Assembly (NCBI RefSeq): GCF_040807025.1
Contig: NC_090943.1
Location: 2,838,356 to 2,902,355, forward strand
Direction: 5' to 3'
Length of the DNA: 64,000 nt
DNA from: Struthio camelus
Taxonomy: Eukaryota > Chordata > Aves > Struthioniformes > Struthionidae
Part shown: piece after piece, positions 1 to 10,162 of the stretch
How positions within the stretch are numbered: position 1 is the first letter of the stretch
Layout of the letters: the number at the start of each line of letters is the position of its first letter
Translations under genes and position numbers: made by a program
The notes under the pieces: model-generated
Databases searched by the model: none
Told to the model about the DNA's origin: nothing
The model's input: the letters and a program-made list of their open reading frames with translations, nothing else

Positions 1-1819
1 AACATTTTTAATTCAGTTTTCCTGACTGGAAGAGAAGTGCTGCCCTGTGCTTGAAATCTGCCCACTTTTGCAATAATTGTGTGGGAATCATCTGCTTTGG
101 CTGCTAATTGGGGAATGAGCTGACAAAGTTTCTAGTTTTAGTTTTGCCCGTGACCTTTCCCTGTAGCTTGAGAAGTTGTATCTGTGCCATCTTCTTATTT
201 CTTACACACACATGTATGCATGTATATATACGTGTATATTTATATGATTTAATTTTTTATGGTGTCTTAATTAAAGCTTTTCATACCCTTGCTATATTTT
301 TTATTTATTTTAAAAAACTATCCACTTTTTCTGGTGCCCAGCACGTTTTTTTAACCCATGTCTAAGGATCCATCTTAGCAAGAATCCCTATTTGTCCTGT
401 GGTTGTGTCCTGGCTTGGGACCTACCTCCTTCAGAGAGGTTAAAAATGCTAAGGCCTTTCACCAGGCAGAAAATACATGCAAGGGACAGATAAAATGTTA
501 TGTTGCAAAACATAAATAAATGTTCCTTCTCTTGCCGGTGGGGTGACTGTTCATTAGGAAGAGCTACAACACATGGATTCGTGTCCTCACTGGGTTTTTG
601 CTAGAGAAGATGGAAAGGATACATTTATATGTTTATGTATGCTCCAGGAAAGCTTGGTTGTGGGTGACCTACTATGAACATTTTCTTGCTTATTGTCACT
701 ATATTTTCACTAGATTTCTTCCTCTCTTTTCCCCTCTGTTCTCCTTTTCCATAAAAAGAGAGAGAGTGAGAAAGAGAGAAAGAAAAGATATTAAAAACTA
801 AAATTCTGCTTGCCTCCTTATTTCTTCCACTTTCTTTTTTCACTCCTCTCGTTTTGGAAATATCATAGTCATGGCCGGGAGAGAATCAAAGCACTCAATG
901 TTTTTGTTGGTTTTCACACAACAATGCAATTAAGGCTACAACAGTCTGAAACGGAGGGAGGAGGAGAGGGACAGCAGGAGACGGGTCGTAGCCGTATGAC
1001 CCTGTCCTGAGCTGTGAGGGATCGAACTGACTTGCCCGGTATCGAAACCAAAGGGAAGAGAAAGGCAGGGAGGTTGTGGGAAAGGCGAGGAGAGCTCTCA
1101 GCTGGAGAAGCGTCTGATTTGAGTCTGTGGACTTGAGCCCTAGCTGTAGGCATCATATCTGAAAGGTTTTTTTTTTTTTTAATGTAGTGCTCCAGTTGCT
1201 TTGAAGTGAGTCCCAAGAAATACTTGCGCACTAGGCTGAATGTCAGTGGAAATATCCAGTTGGGCAACAATCAGATATACAAAGAGAAAGGAAAAAAAAA
1301 AAAAAGAGGAGACAAAATAAAAAAAGGCCAAGTTATGTTTGGATTCGCTTGGTTTGTCTTCTTTCTCCTTCTGCTTCTGTTTGCCTTCTTTATGCCTTTG
1401 AGATGGGGTTTATTTATAGCACAGACTTTGCATGGTGTTGCCACCATAAGCTTTGTTATGAGCTTTCTGTCTTGTGTTTTCTGAAGCCACCGAATTCAAA
1501 GTGAAATAATTCAATTTCTGACATACTTGAATGTGGGCTAGATTTGTTATAGCGCGATATGGAAAGCGTTCTCTCCCCCTCGCGCTTGGTAGCAGGGAGA
1601 AGACAGGTTTCTACTTGTGTAAACCCCAAACCAGTTTCCATGTAGTCCCAGGAAGAAGAAAGACCTAAGAAGGGTGTTTACATGAAAGGTCTTTGGTAGT
1701 CTTGAGCACAAGCAAATCAAAACGAAAATACTCTGAGGCTTGAATATCATGAACTAATCAAAGTTTACTTCTCGTAAGAAGTGATTCTCCTCCTGGTCTT
1801 CCTTCTCTCCAGATCACAC

Positions 1820-1880
1820 CTGGGCCTTGAATATCCTAAGGTAGCGCTATGCAGTTTTATGTTGTGGACCTCAGAGATGG
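1820..1880 (-). CDS. Candidate small exon, unidentified
   Basis: Minus strand. The acceptor GAGCTTTCTCTCTCTTAG is very strong and the donor AGGCCCAG followed by GTGTGATCTG is good. The 61 bp are open only in the frame ISEVHNIKLHSATLGYSRP, two bases in and two out. It would follow the 11.2 kb candidate in phase. Chance remains a fair explanation. Confidence 0.18.
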
Positions 1881-2521
1881 CTAAGAGAGAGAAAGCTCAA
1901 CAAAAAGTCCCCAGCAGCATATCCAAACCAGTTCTGGATTTATTATAACCTGCTTTCAGTCGTACGTTTAATAACAGCCAAAGACTGAAGAAGAGCAAGA
2001 TACGGTCTGTGCACTGGTGTCGTTTTCCTATCCCTGATACACGAGCAAGACGAAGGGAAATCAGAATACTGTCAGTACTATTGCTAATGGATGAGGCTAG
2101 TAAAAAATGAAGAAAATGAGGGGAACATAAATAAAAGTGCTCCCCTTTGGGGCCTTTTTTTCCTTTGCCCCCTAACTGAGAAGAGCCCGGATGCTCTGAG
2201 TGTAGGTCTTGTCCTAAAGCTACCACGAAGCGGCACTCAGCTCTGCAGTATCAGGGGTAACGTGGCGTGTGGATAACAGGGATAATGTTCAAGCAACCTG
2301 GACATAAAAAAAGTGCTGCAGAGTCAGAGTGGGTCTCCTTGTAGTCTTGTCCTTCTGGTCCTGTGTCAGTCTATTAGCTCAGGATGACCATCACAGGGAG
2401 GCAACATATGCCCAGAGGAGTCTTAAACATAATTTTTGCATTCTCCACCTCTGTTAAGCAAATTCAGTGCAAAAACTTGTGTGGCAGTACCCTGGGCCAG
2501 GCCGGGGAGCCAATCTGGGTT

Positions 2522-2586
2522 AATGCTGTTTTGTTTTATTTTTTGTTTTATTTTCTTTTTCTTTTTTTTTTTTTCTTTTTTCTTGG
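2522..2586. repeat. T-rich low-complexity tract
   Basis: A TTTTG and TTTTA mixture runs into a 14-T stretch and CTTTTTTCTTGGGG. The 135-codon plus and 110-codon minus ORFs that cross it are low-complexity artefacts (poly-F and poly-K). Confidence 0.9.
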
Positions 2587-3768
2587 GGTGAGTTCCACTG
2601 CCTTCTCTTGTTCCACCTCGCAGATACATAAATGTTTGGGCTGGCAAAAGGGAGCGTGGGGGAGACAGGACTGCTTCTTTCTGCGGCGATGCCAGCTTGC
2701 AGAGGGCTGCAGAGCATGCAAAGCTGTCAGAGTTAACAGTCCTCGCCAAAGCCAAGCTGGCCTGCGCAGGGCCAGTCAGGTGTCTCCGTAGCCAGGGTAT
2801 GGTTTATTCACAGAAATGTGGAGCTTTGAGTGTATATTTAAAACCTTTCTCCAAACATCCGGCATTAGAAAAGTATGTGTGAATCCTGCCCACAGCGATT
2901 CAGCAAACCATATTTTCCACGAATGTATTTGATGGCAAATATGAAAAACGTATGGGAGCTGATGCTTCTATTTTCCTGGTGGCGGGTGGGGGGGAAGCAC
3001 AGAAAGCCTATATCAAACGATCAGAATAATTACAAAACAAATACAAAACAGCTAGTTGGCAAGCAGAGACATACAGGAGACATTTCTGACTAATACTGTC
3101 CAGGAACACTGTCTTAACGTTGTGTATTGAAAAAAAAAAGAAATCCACACAAAGCAAAAAAAAAAACACAAGCACTCGTGTGACCTGCTGTGGTCGTCTT
3201 GCTGAAGGGAAAGGTTTCACATTTGCTTTGAATTACTGTGTGCATGGTCTGAAGGCTCTTCCCCCCCCCACCCCCTTTTCTTTTTTTGCATTGTTATTCT
3301 ATGTGTTTCATATTGTTTTATGTTTCTGACTCAGAATACTTAATCCTCCTCTGTATTCTCCAGTCCTATTACAACATTACAGTAATGGGCTGCTGAATGC
3401 ACCTCTTTGCATTCAATTTATAGCTAGTCAACAAATGTTTTTCTCCCCACCAATTACGATAAAAAAGCATGTCCTGTAGCAGGGAATAATGCATGAAATC
3501 CAGTGCTGTATCTCGCACAGCTTAAGGGGGCACACCCTGTGCACACAGACTTTTACTCCTCAATGGCTCTCGCATCTTCTTATTTGAATTTCATTTAAAA
3601 GGAAGCTAATAAAATGGAGTAACTTTTGTTATGTGCATTATATGCATTAATAAAATTTCGGTATTATACTGGCTAAAAAATTGCTTGCAGACATCCACAC
3701 AAAGTTGCCGTTGGCTACAGTGTACTGTAATTTAGATGCGACTCTTTACATGCTTGAGTGCCTTTACT

Positions 3769-3798
3769 AATTCTCTAGCTAATCCCAATTCTCTAGCT
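3769..3798. repeat. Close direct repeat
   Basis: AATTCTCTAGCT occurs at 3769-3780 and again at 3787-3798, six bases apart. Confidence 0.85.
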
Positions 3799-5319
3799 TT
3801 TCAGTCCCTTCCTTCATTCCCTGAGGCATGTTACTTCCTTCATAATTCCTTCCCAATTAGCGAAAGTGCTTGAAAACATCAGGATAATCCAGTATAGCCC
3901 ACTATGCTGCTTTCAACAGTGCATTTTAATGAACTATTTCAGGAAAAGCATATCTAAAATAGTAAAAGTAGAGAGTTCCTTTCTGCCAGATATCTACTCA
4001 GAGCATGATTCTCTTTATACAGTTCTACGGTCAATAGTAAAAATTCCTTTGTTATTGGATGTCTCTCGTAAAACAATGCAACATCTCAGCCCCAAGACAA
4101 GGCTTTAATGCAGAAATTTAGGGTAGAACTCCAAGGTCACGGTCTGCCAGTATGTCGTGGTTGTATAGTTCATGAGTAGAAGGCAGACCATTGCTTGGGA
4201 CTATAATAGTCTCCTACTGTGACTCCTCTAAGAAAATATGCTTCACCCAGTGAGAATAATCTGAACTGAAAACAAGGAAAAAAAAAAAAAAACTATTCAA
4301 GAATTATCAGGTTGATTTTTGCATCTCAGTAAGTTGTGTTTGGTGGGATTCAGCTCCAAATTCAGAGGGTTACCTGTAGGTTTATACTTGTATACAAACT
4401 AGAAACTGAGTTCAGTTGCTTGAAGTTAAGTATCACTTAAGATGCCATCTCCAGAAAGGCATGGGATGCCCACAGGACATGAATCTTACCAAGTAAGCCC
4501 ATATAGATATTTTCAATGCTCTAGAGTATTCAGATGGCAGTAGCCACCTGAGTTTAAGAAGGAAATGCTAACTTAAGTGATATCAGCAAACTGAGGATCA
4601 TAGGATCCAGACAGTTCATTTGCTTAAGTACTTTGTTAACTCAAGATGTTCTCTCTCCTTGAAGAGCTCAGCTTAGGAGTAACTGCTAAAGTGTCAAAGA
4701 TAGTTTTAAGGAATTGATATCTGGAGATAAAATATTCAACTTTTTCTGAGAGTATTCTGTGAGTTGCTTATATAAATATGTACCTATTTGAATACAGGAA
4801 ACATTATTGCTGCTCTCAGCTGCTGATCTCCATCCTTCTTTAGAGACATAATAGTCTGCACTTAGCTATGGAGGACTGGTTGGCAGAGTGAATAAAACCT
4901 TTTGTTACGGATCCAGAGGTGTATGCTCTAGCCTTGCTCTGGATTTTTTCCAAAGATTTCCCCAGCTGACTCAGCTATAAATGAATTCCTCATCCTTTGA
5001 GTTGGGTAGTCAAAAGTGGCCGGAGACTGCCAGAGACATTCCCTAACGTTGAGGCCACTTGGTACAGAACCTGATATGCTTCCTCCCTGCTACCTCATCC
5101 TGGTAGCTAGGCATGGGTGGTGGGATTTTCTCTAATCGTACATGACGAAAGCCAATCCTCCAGTTATTTAGTGAAAAACAAGCCATAGTAGGCCATGGCG
5201 TAAGAATTTAGGTGAAAGGAACAAACCATCCTATTTCTTCTACCAAATTCAAGATTTAGGGAGATTAAAAATAGTCTATGCTTTTGGGGAGAGAAATTTC
5301 TAAAAAAATATGTTGCAAT

Positions 5320-6060
5320 TAGAATCAAAGAATCATGTAAAAACTGATTGGAAGAGACAGCTGGAGGCCTTCTAGTCCAAACTCCCAGCTGGAGCAGGAC
5401 TATAGCCAACTGCAGATCAGGTCAGCCACGGCTTTGCCTAGCCAAGGCTTGGAAACCTCCAAGGATGTGTATGCCACAGCTCCTCTGGATAACCTGCCTC
5501 AGTGCTGAAATGGATTTTCAATGAAATTAATTTTTTTCTTGATGTCCAGCCTGAACCTCCCAAACCACAACCACTTCCCCTTATTGTATCTTCTAATACT
5601 ATTAAGAAGTGTTTAGCTGTGTCATTTTTGTAGCTGCCACTCAAACAGTTGTAGATAAGTATTAGCTCCCACTTTAGCCTCCTCTTCACCCGATTCACAG
5701 GGCGTATGCTCAATGCCCTGCCTGTTTTGCAACTCTGCAACGCACCCCTCCAAACTCTCCAAATGCATCCTACACCGTGGATGCAAAAGTGAGTGAGGTA
5801 GTCCAGATGTCACCTCAACAGCACTTGAGTAGGGGGGAATAGTTGCTTCTTTCAGCTGACCCTGAAATGCAAACACTTTCTAACGCAGCCTAGCATGTCA
5901 TTTGCCTTATTCACAATGCCAGTGCACTGGCAACACTCATATTTACTCCTACGTCAGGTTCAGCCTGGTGCTCACCGTTACCCCCAGATCCTTCTTGTCT
6001 CGGCTAATATTCAGCCTGTCACCTTCCAGCCTGTACTAATGCATGGGGTTAATTCAATTT
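5320..6060 (-). mobile_element. Old CR1 LINE 3' region, decayed
   Basis: In plus orientation the stretch follows the usual order of an inverted CR1. It starts with a tail-like GAATCAAAGAATCATG, then GGAAGAGACAGCTGGAGGCC and CTAGTCCAAACTCCCAGCTG. Next comes CTTGGAAACCTCCAAGGATG and CCTCTGGATAACCTGCCTCA. Further on are TCAACAGCACTTGAGTAG and, near 5985-6040, the CCCCCAGATCCTTCTTGTC and GCCTGTACTAATGCATGGGG landmarks of the RT 3' part. Divergence is high and there are many stops, so the copy is ancient. Minus-strand ORFs here are remnants only. The subfamily cannot be fixed by eye. Confidence 0.85.
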
Positions 6061-7231
6061 GACATTTCCAAATTCAGAAATGATTCCAATTGAATATGAA
6101 GCTAAACTCTGAGATTACATTTGTTCATGTCTCTGTCTGACAGAATCAGAGACCTCGGATGCATTTTGGCCCCTTCCTCCCCTGTGGGTTTTCACTGTGG
6201 AAAGCCAATGCTCATAAGAAATATTTGCTACATAAAAAAGCAAACAAGAGCAGTACATCTAATTCCTGCTGAGAATTCCTCTGTATCTTTTTTGCCTCGC
6301 AATAGAATAAAAAAAGTCTTTATGAAGGAAGCCTTGCTCAAGTGTTTTTGAAAATTTGATCCCAGATTTGTACAAACCTGAGATCAGCACTGAAGTAACT
6401 CCAAGGCAGAGGGAAAGAAGAAATACTAGGACTTTGCTTTCCAGAAGGATGGAGGGAAAGAAGAGAACAATTAAACAGGAATTATTTTGCTCTGTGGTTA
6501 GTCACTGGGGACCGATTTGATTACGTAACCTAACTTAAACATTGACCTCTACGTTGTCAGTGTAAAAAACAAACATATTAAACATGGCCTTGGGTTCCTG
6601 TACAAGATACAGCAAATTGAGGAAGGGAGAGAGAGAGACTGAATATTCTGTGGCCAAAGGAATGACCTGATTGATGCATGAGACTTTGGGGAGGGCAGTG
6701 TTATGATTTCCTGTCTTTTCTGAAGATCTCAGTGTTTCTACTCAGAAGAAAAAAAAGTCAGGGATTTCTTGCATATGTGTGGCTGATGCATATGGGTTTC
6801 TCTTTCTCCCTTTTTTTTTTTTTTTGCTTTGAAAGAGAGAAAAAAAAAAACCCACCTCAGATTTTTATCAGGCATCTTGCCAGACTTCTGTCATCGCCAG
6901 GAAAATGGTTCCTTCAGCAGACACATCTGGGCAACTTCACGCCCGTTCCCAACGTAAGCTGTCAAATCCTGCCCCAGATAGCAAGCGAGGATGGTTCCCC
7001 ATTCCTTACAGGAGAAAGAGTAGGAAAGATTTACTTTCACTTAACGGGCATGTGTAGGTGTGCATGTGTATATGAGGAGAAGAACAGATAATTTCTGATA
7101 AAGACATCTTGGATGGCCCATCTATTTGTAAACACTGCACTGTCTTGCTTTTTCTCCTACCTCCTACCTATTACACACTCCTTTTTCCTATTTTGTTTGT
7201 GCCTGGCATCGCATAGATATAGTAAGTATGG
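6061..7231. other. Unique sequence, nothing recognised
   Basis: No repeat of known family. A T15 run and an A10 run lie at 6810-6850 separated by GCTTTGAAAGAGAG. Confidence 0.6.
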
Positions 7232-7402
7232 GATGTGTGTGTGTGTGTGTTTATGTGTATATATATGTATGTCTGTGTATATATATATGTATAATTTTTA
7301 AATATTTACATATTGATGTGTTTATATGAGTGTATACATGTATATGTATATATGCATGAGTGTGTGTGCGTGTATATGTATTGCATACATGTATATATGC
7401 AT
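7232..7402. repeat. TG/TA-rich microsatellite
   Basis: The interval has a (TG) run at 7234-7250, then mixed TATG, TGTATA and ATATAT motifs, with ATGCATGAGTGTGTGTGCGTG near 7350. The alternating purine-pyrimidine order could favour left-handed DNA. Several ORFs reading YIHVY-type peptides are translations of this repeat. Confidence 0.9.
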
Positions 7403-8644
7403 TTAAATGTTACAGATTTCTTAAACTCTATACAAATAAAGGTTCTGTGTCTAGACTTAGATGCAAGGAGACACTCATGTACAAGCATATACTATTTAAT
7501 GTGTAGGTTTATGTACATGAACATAAATTATAGTGTGTCATATATACACATTCACTGTAACGTATAGCTTAATAGCGTAGTGTGTGTAAACTGTGTTTGC
7601 AAAGCTAGAAAAGTCAAGAAATGGCGAGTGTGCATGAGTACATGCATCGGTTTATTTACAGGTAGCTCCAGGCTGACTTGAGTAAGGGATGTTCCCTAAT
7701 TGCCCTGCTCCCGGACAGGGCCAGAAGGTGTAACACAAGGCAGACGGCCTCTGTCTGCCCCTTAGGTCTGAGGGAAGCAATGTGTCATCCCACCATCCCT
7801 CCTGCCCTGTCCCAGCATACCTTCTCCTCTCTGCTTTAGCTTGGTGATGAGATATGGAAATTGCAGCCTCCTCATCGCATGCTCCTGCCCTCCCGGTCCC
7901 CGACCCCGAGTTGGAGAAGCTTTTGCAGAGCTTGCTTGGCCAGGCATGCTGTGAGGCACCTTTCTCTCTCCCCTTTTGCTCAGCGTGTGCCCAGGGCTTG
8001 CTGCGAGCTATGTCCCATCAGCTAGATGTTTGGCAAGGCTTGCTCTGAGCAGCACTGTAGGCCCTAATTGAAAATGCATGTTGCTTTATAATCCCTTTTA
8101 TTGGCATTTACTTTCCCCATGGAATAGCAGGATAGTAATAATATACAGTGTACTACTATTACACGGCAAAATGGATTTCCACTTACCATTAATTTTTTTC
8201 TGCCTTGTTTTTAGAGAAAAGTAAAGAAATTACCAGCACATTTAAAATATATATTAAAACAATATATTTCATCTCTGTAACCAAACTACCTCAAGTGCAC
8301 ACACACTGCCGTTCAATGCCTAACATTAAGTACCAGGTCTCTATGAAAAAGTCCTGTTGACAGGGGCCGTACCTCCAGCTGCTGCAAGCTAGTAAAGCTC
8401 TGTTGAAGTCAGTAAAGCCACAGCAGCTTATGCCAGTTAAGGACTTGGCCTTTGGACTTCCCTTTGCTCTTTCTGAAGTGATTAACAGGAAAAGAGAGGC
8501 GATCTCCACAAGCGTGAAACGGCCCCTGTATATATGTGCCGCACCTGTGATCTGGCCCGTTGCAAGATCAGGCAAAGACACGCAAACACAGCAGATATCT
8601 AGCTATCACAGTTTTAGAAAAAGTCTCGTGGCCAAATCAGGAAC
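7403..8644. other. Unique sequence, nothing recognised
   Basis: A somewhat GC-rich patch at 7660-8050 carries short open frames on both strands without splice or promoter support. Confidence 0.6.
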
Positions 8645-8740
8645 CCAACCATAGCATAATTTTGTTGGAAGCACCTATGAAGATCATCTGGTCCAGTCCC
8701 TTGCTCAAAACAGGGCCTTTTCCCATATTCAGCTGCAGAT
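8645..8740 (-). mobile_element. CR1 LINE 3'-end fragment
   Basis: The plus text ACCATAGCATAATTTTGTTG followed by GAAGATCATCTGGTCCAGTC and CTTGCTCAAAACAGGG matches the inverted CR1 3' UTR (GATCATCTAGTCCAACCCC, GCTCAAGCAGGG). Only about 95 bp remain. It ends roughly 110 bp before the opposite-facing copy at 8853. Confidence 0.75.
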
Positions 8741-8852
8741 TTCTTCCTCAGAGATTTTTGGGGAATAAGAGAGAACGGGAGTGGGGGGAGATATTTCAGA
8801 CAAAACGGTCCAGTTATCTTGGAAGAGGTTAGCAAGATATGTTATTTAGATA

Positions 8853-10070
8853 GATGATGTAGACAAACCAACCTGATAGCCTTCTTTGATGAGATGACTG
8901 GCTTGGTGGACAAGGGGAGAGCACTGGACATTATTTACTTTGACTTTAAGAAGGCTTTTGTCTCCTGTAATATCCTCTCAGACAAGCTGATGAACTACAG
9001 GCTAGGTAAGTGGACAGTGAGGTGGACTGAAAACTAAATGAATTACCGGGCTCAGAGGGTTGTGAGCAGCAGCATGAAGTCCAGTAGCCACCCCCACCCC
9101 CACCCCCCCGGGGACAATGCTGGGGCCAATATTGTAGAACATCTTCATTAACGACCTGGCTGACGGGATGCACGCTCAGCAAGTTTGCAGACGATACAGA
9201 ACCGGGAGGAGTGCTGATACGCCAGAGGGCTGTGCTGCCATTCAGAGGGACCTTGACGGGCTGCAGAGGTGGGCAGAGAGGAACCTCGTGAAGGGAAATG
9301 CAAAGTGTTATAGGTGCAGCTGGGGAGGAATAACCCCATGCACCAGGACAGGCTGGGGGCTGGCCGGCTGGAAAGCAGCTCTGCAGAGAAGGACGTGGGC
9401 ATCCTGCGGGACAAAAGGTTGACCGTGAGCCAGTAATGTGCTGTTGTGGCCAAGAAGGCCAATCATATCCTGGGCTGCATTAGGCATTAGGTGCATTAGG
9501 TTGCCAGCAGGTTGAGGGAGGTGATCCTGCCCCTCTCCTCAGCCCTGGGGAGGCCTCACCTGGAGTGCTGTGTCCAGTGCTGAGCTCCCCAGGACAAGAA
9601 ATTTATGAACATACTGGAGTGAGTTCAGCAAAGGACCACAAAGCTGACAAAGGGACTGGAGCATCTGTCATATGAGGAAAGGCTGAGGGAGCTGGGCCTG
9701 TTCAGCCTGGAGAAGAGAAAACTGAGAGGGGAATCTGATCCATCTGTATCAATATCTGAAGGGAGGATGTAAGGAGGATGGGGCCAGACTCTTAATCGTG
9801 CCCAGTGACAGGAAAAGAAGTAACAGGCACAAACTGAAACACAGGAAACTCCATTTGAACATCAGAAAACATTTTTTCACAGTGAAAGTGGTTGAACACT
9901 GGAGTAGGCTGCCCAGAGAGGTTGCAGAGTTTCCATCACTGGAGATATTCAAAACCCATCTCAAGACAGTCCTGGGCAATCTACTCTAGGTGATCCTGCT
10001 TGAGCAGGATTGTTGAGCCGGGTGATCTCCAGAGTTCCCCTCCAACGCCAGCTGTGATTCTGTGATTATG
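8853..10070 (+). mobile_element. CR1 LINE, 5'-truncated, with ORF2 remnants (copy B)
   Basis: This is a non-LTR retrotransposon fragment. It carries the 3' half of the CR1 reverse transcriptase (RT) ORF, then the short 3' UTR and an ATTCTGTG-type tail. The order of motifs is as in CR1. At about 8900-8960 there is an RT motif A-like stretch (DIIYFDFKKAF) that keeps the catalytic Asp. A FADD motif, the second catalytic site, lies at 9184-9195. The ORF2 C-terminus is open at 9798-9989 (EHWSRLPREVAEFPSLEIF, then a stop). The 3' UTR near 10000-10050 has the usual stem (TGCTTGAGCAGG) and the tail TTCTGTGATTATG. The frame is broken by indels, so the copy is dead. Positions 8969-9474 are nearly identical to the copy at 43.3 kb, while both flanks differ. 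Relative to that copy it lacks 11 bp near 9084 and has one extra C-rich hexamer near 9100. Confidence 0.93.
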
Positions 10071-10099
10071 CGAAAATTCACATAGCATATAGTAGCATA

Positions 10100-10162
10100 A
10101 AGTATATGTATGTATGTATGGCATATATTGTGTGTAAATATATATGTATGTATGTTGTACAT
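10100..10162. repeat. (TATG)n microsatellite
   Basis: TATGTATGTATGTATG at about 10105-10120 and ATATATATGTATGTATG at 10139-10155. It lies just after the end of the 8.85-10.07 kb CR1, where such tails often expand. Confidence 0.85.

Larger units (their letters stand above)
1..5319. other. Unique AT-rich sequence, no recognised gene
   Basis: Apart from the small exon candidate at 1820-1880 and the T-rich tract at 2522, I see only homopolymers (A runs at about 1290, 3130, 3163 and 4279; C run at 3261-3274). On the minus strand a good acceptor (CCTTTCCATCTTCTCTAG) at 601 precedes about 175 bp of open frame ending near GAAGGAG and GTAGGT. Its second half is hydrophobic and not convincing. Confidence 0.6.

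Noticed and set aside
7662..7770. Minus-strand acceptor (CACATTGCTTCCCTCAG) with an open end and AATAAA
   Set aside because: The hydrophobic, low-information peptide and lack of any partner exon make chance more likely.
8291..8581. Minus ORF after CTTTTCCTGTTAATCACTTCAG
   Set aside because: The donor (GGAG then GTACGG) is weak and the peptide shows no motif. Not better than background.
8969..9010. CAGGCTAG followed by GTAAGTGGAC as a splice donor
   Set aside because: It lies inside the CR1 block and occurs identically in both copies.
9148..9462. 104-codon minus ORF repeated at 43767-44081
   Set aside because: It is antisense CR1. Its exact duplication reflects the shared block, not a gene family.
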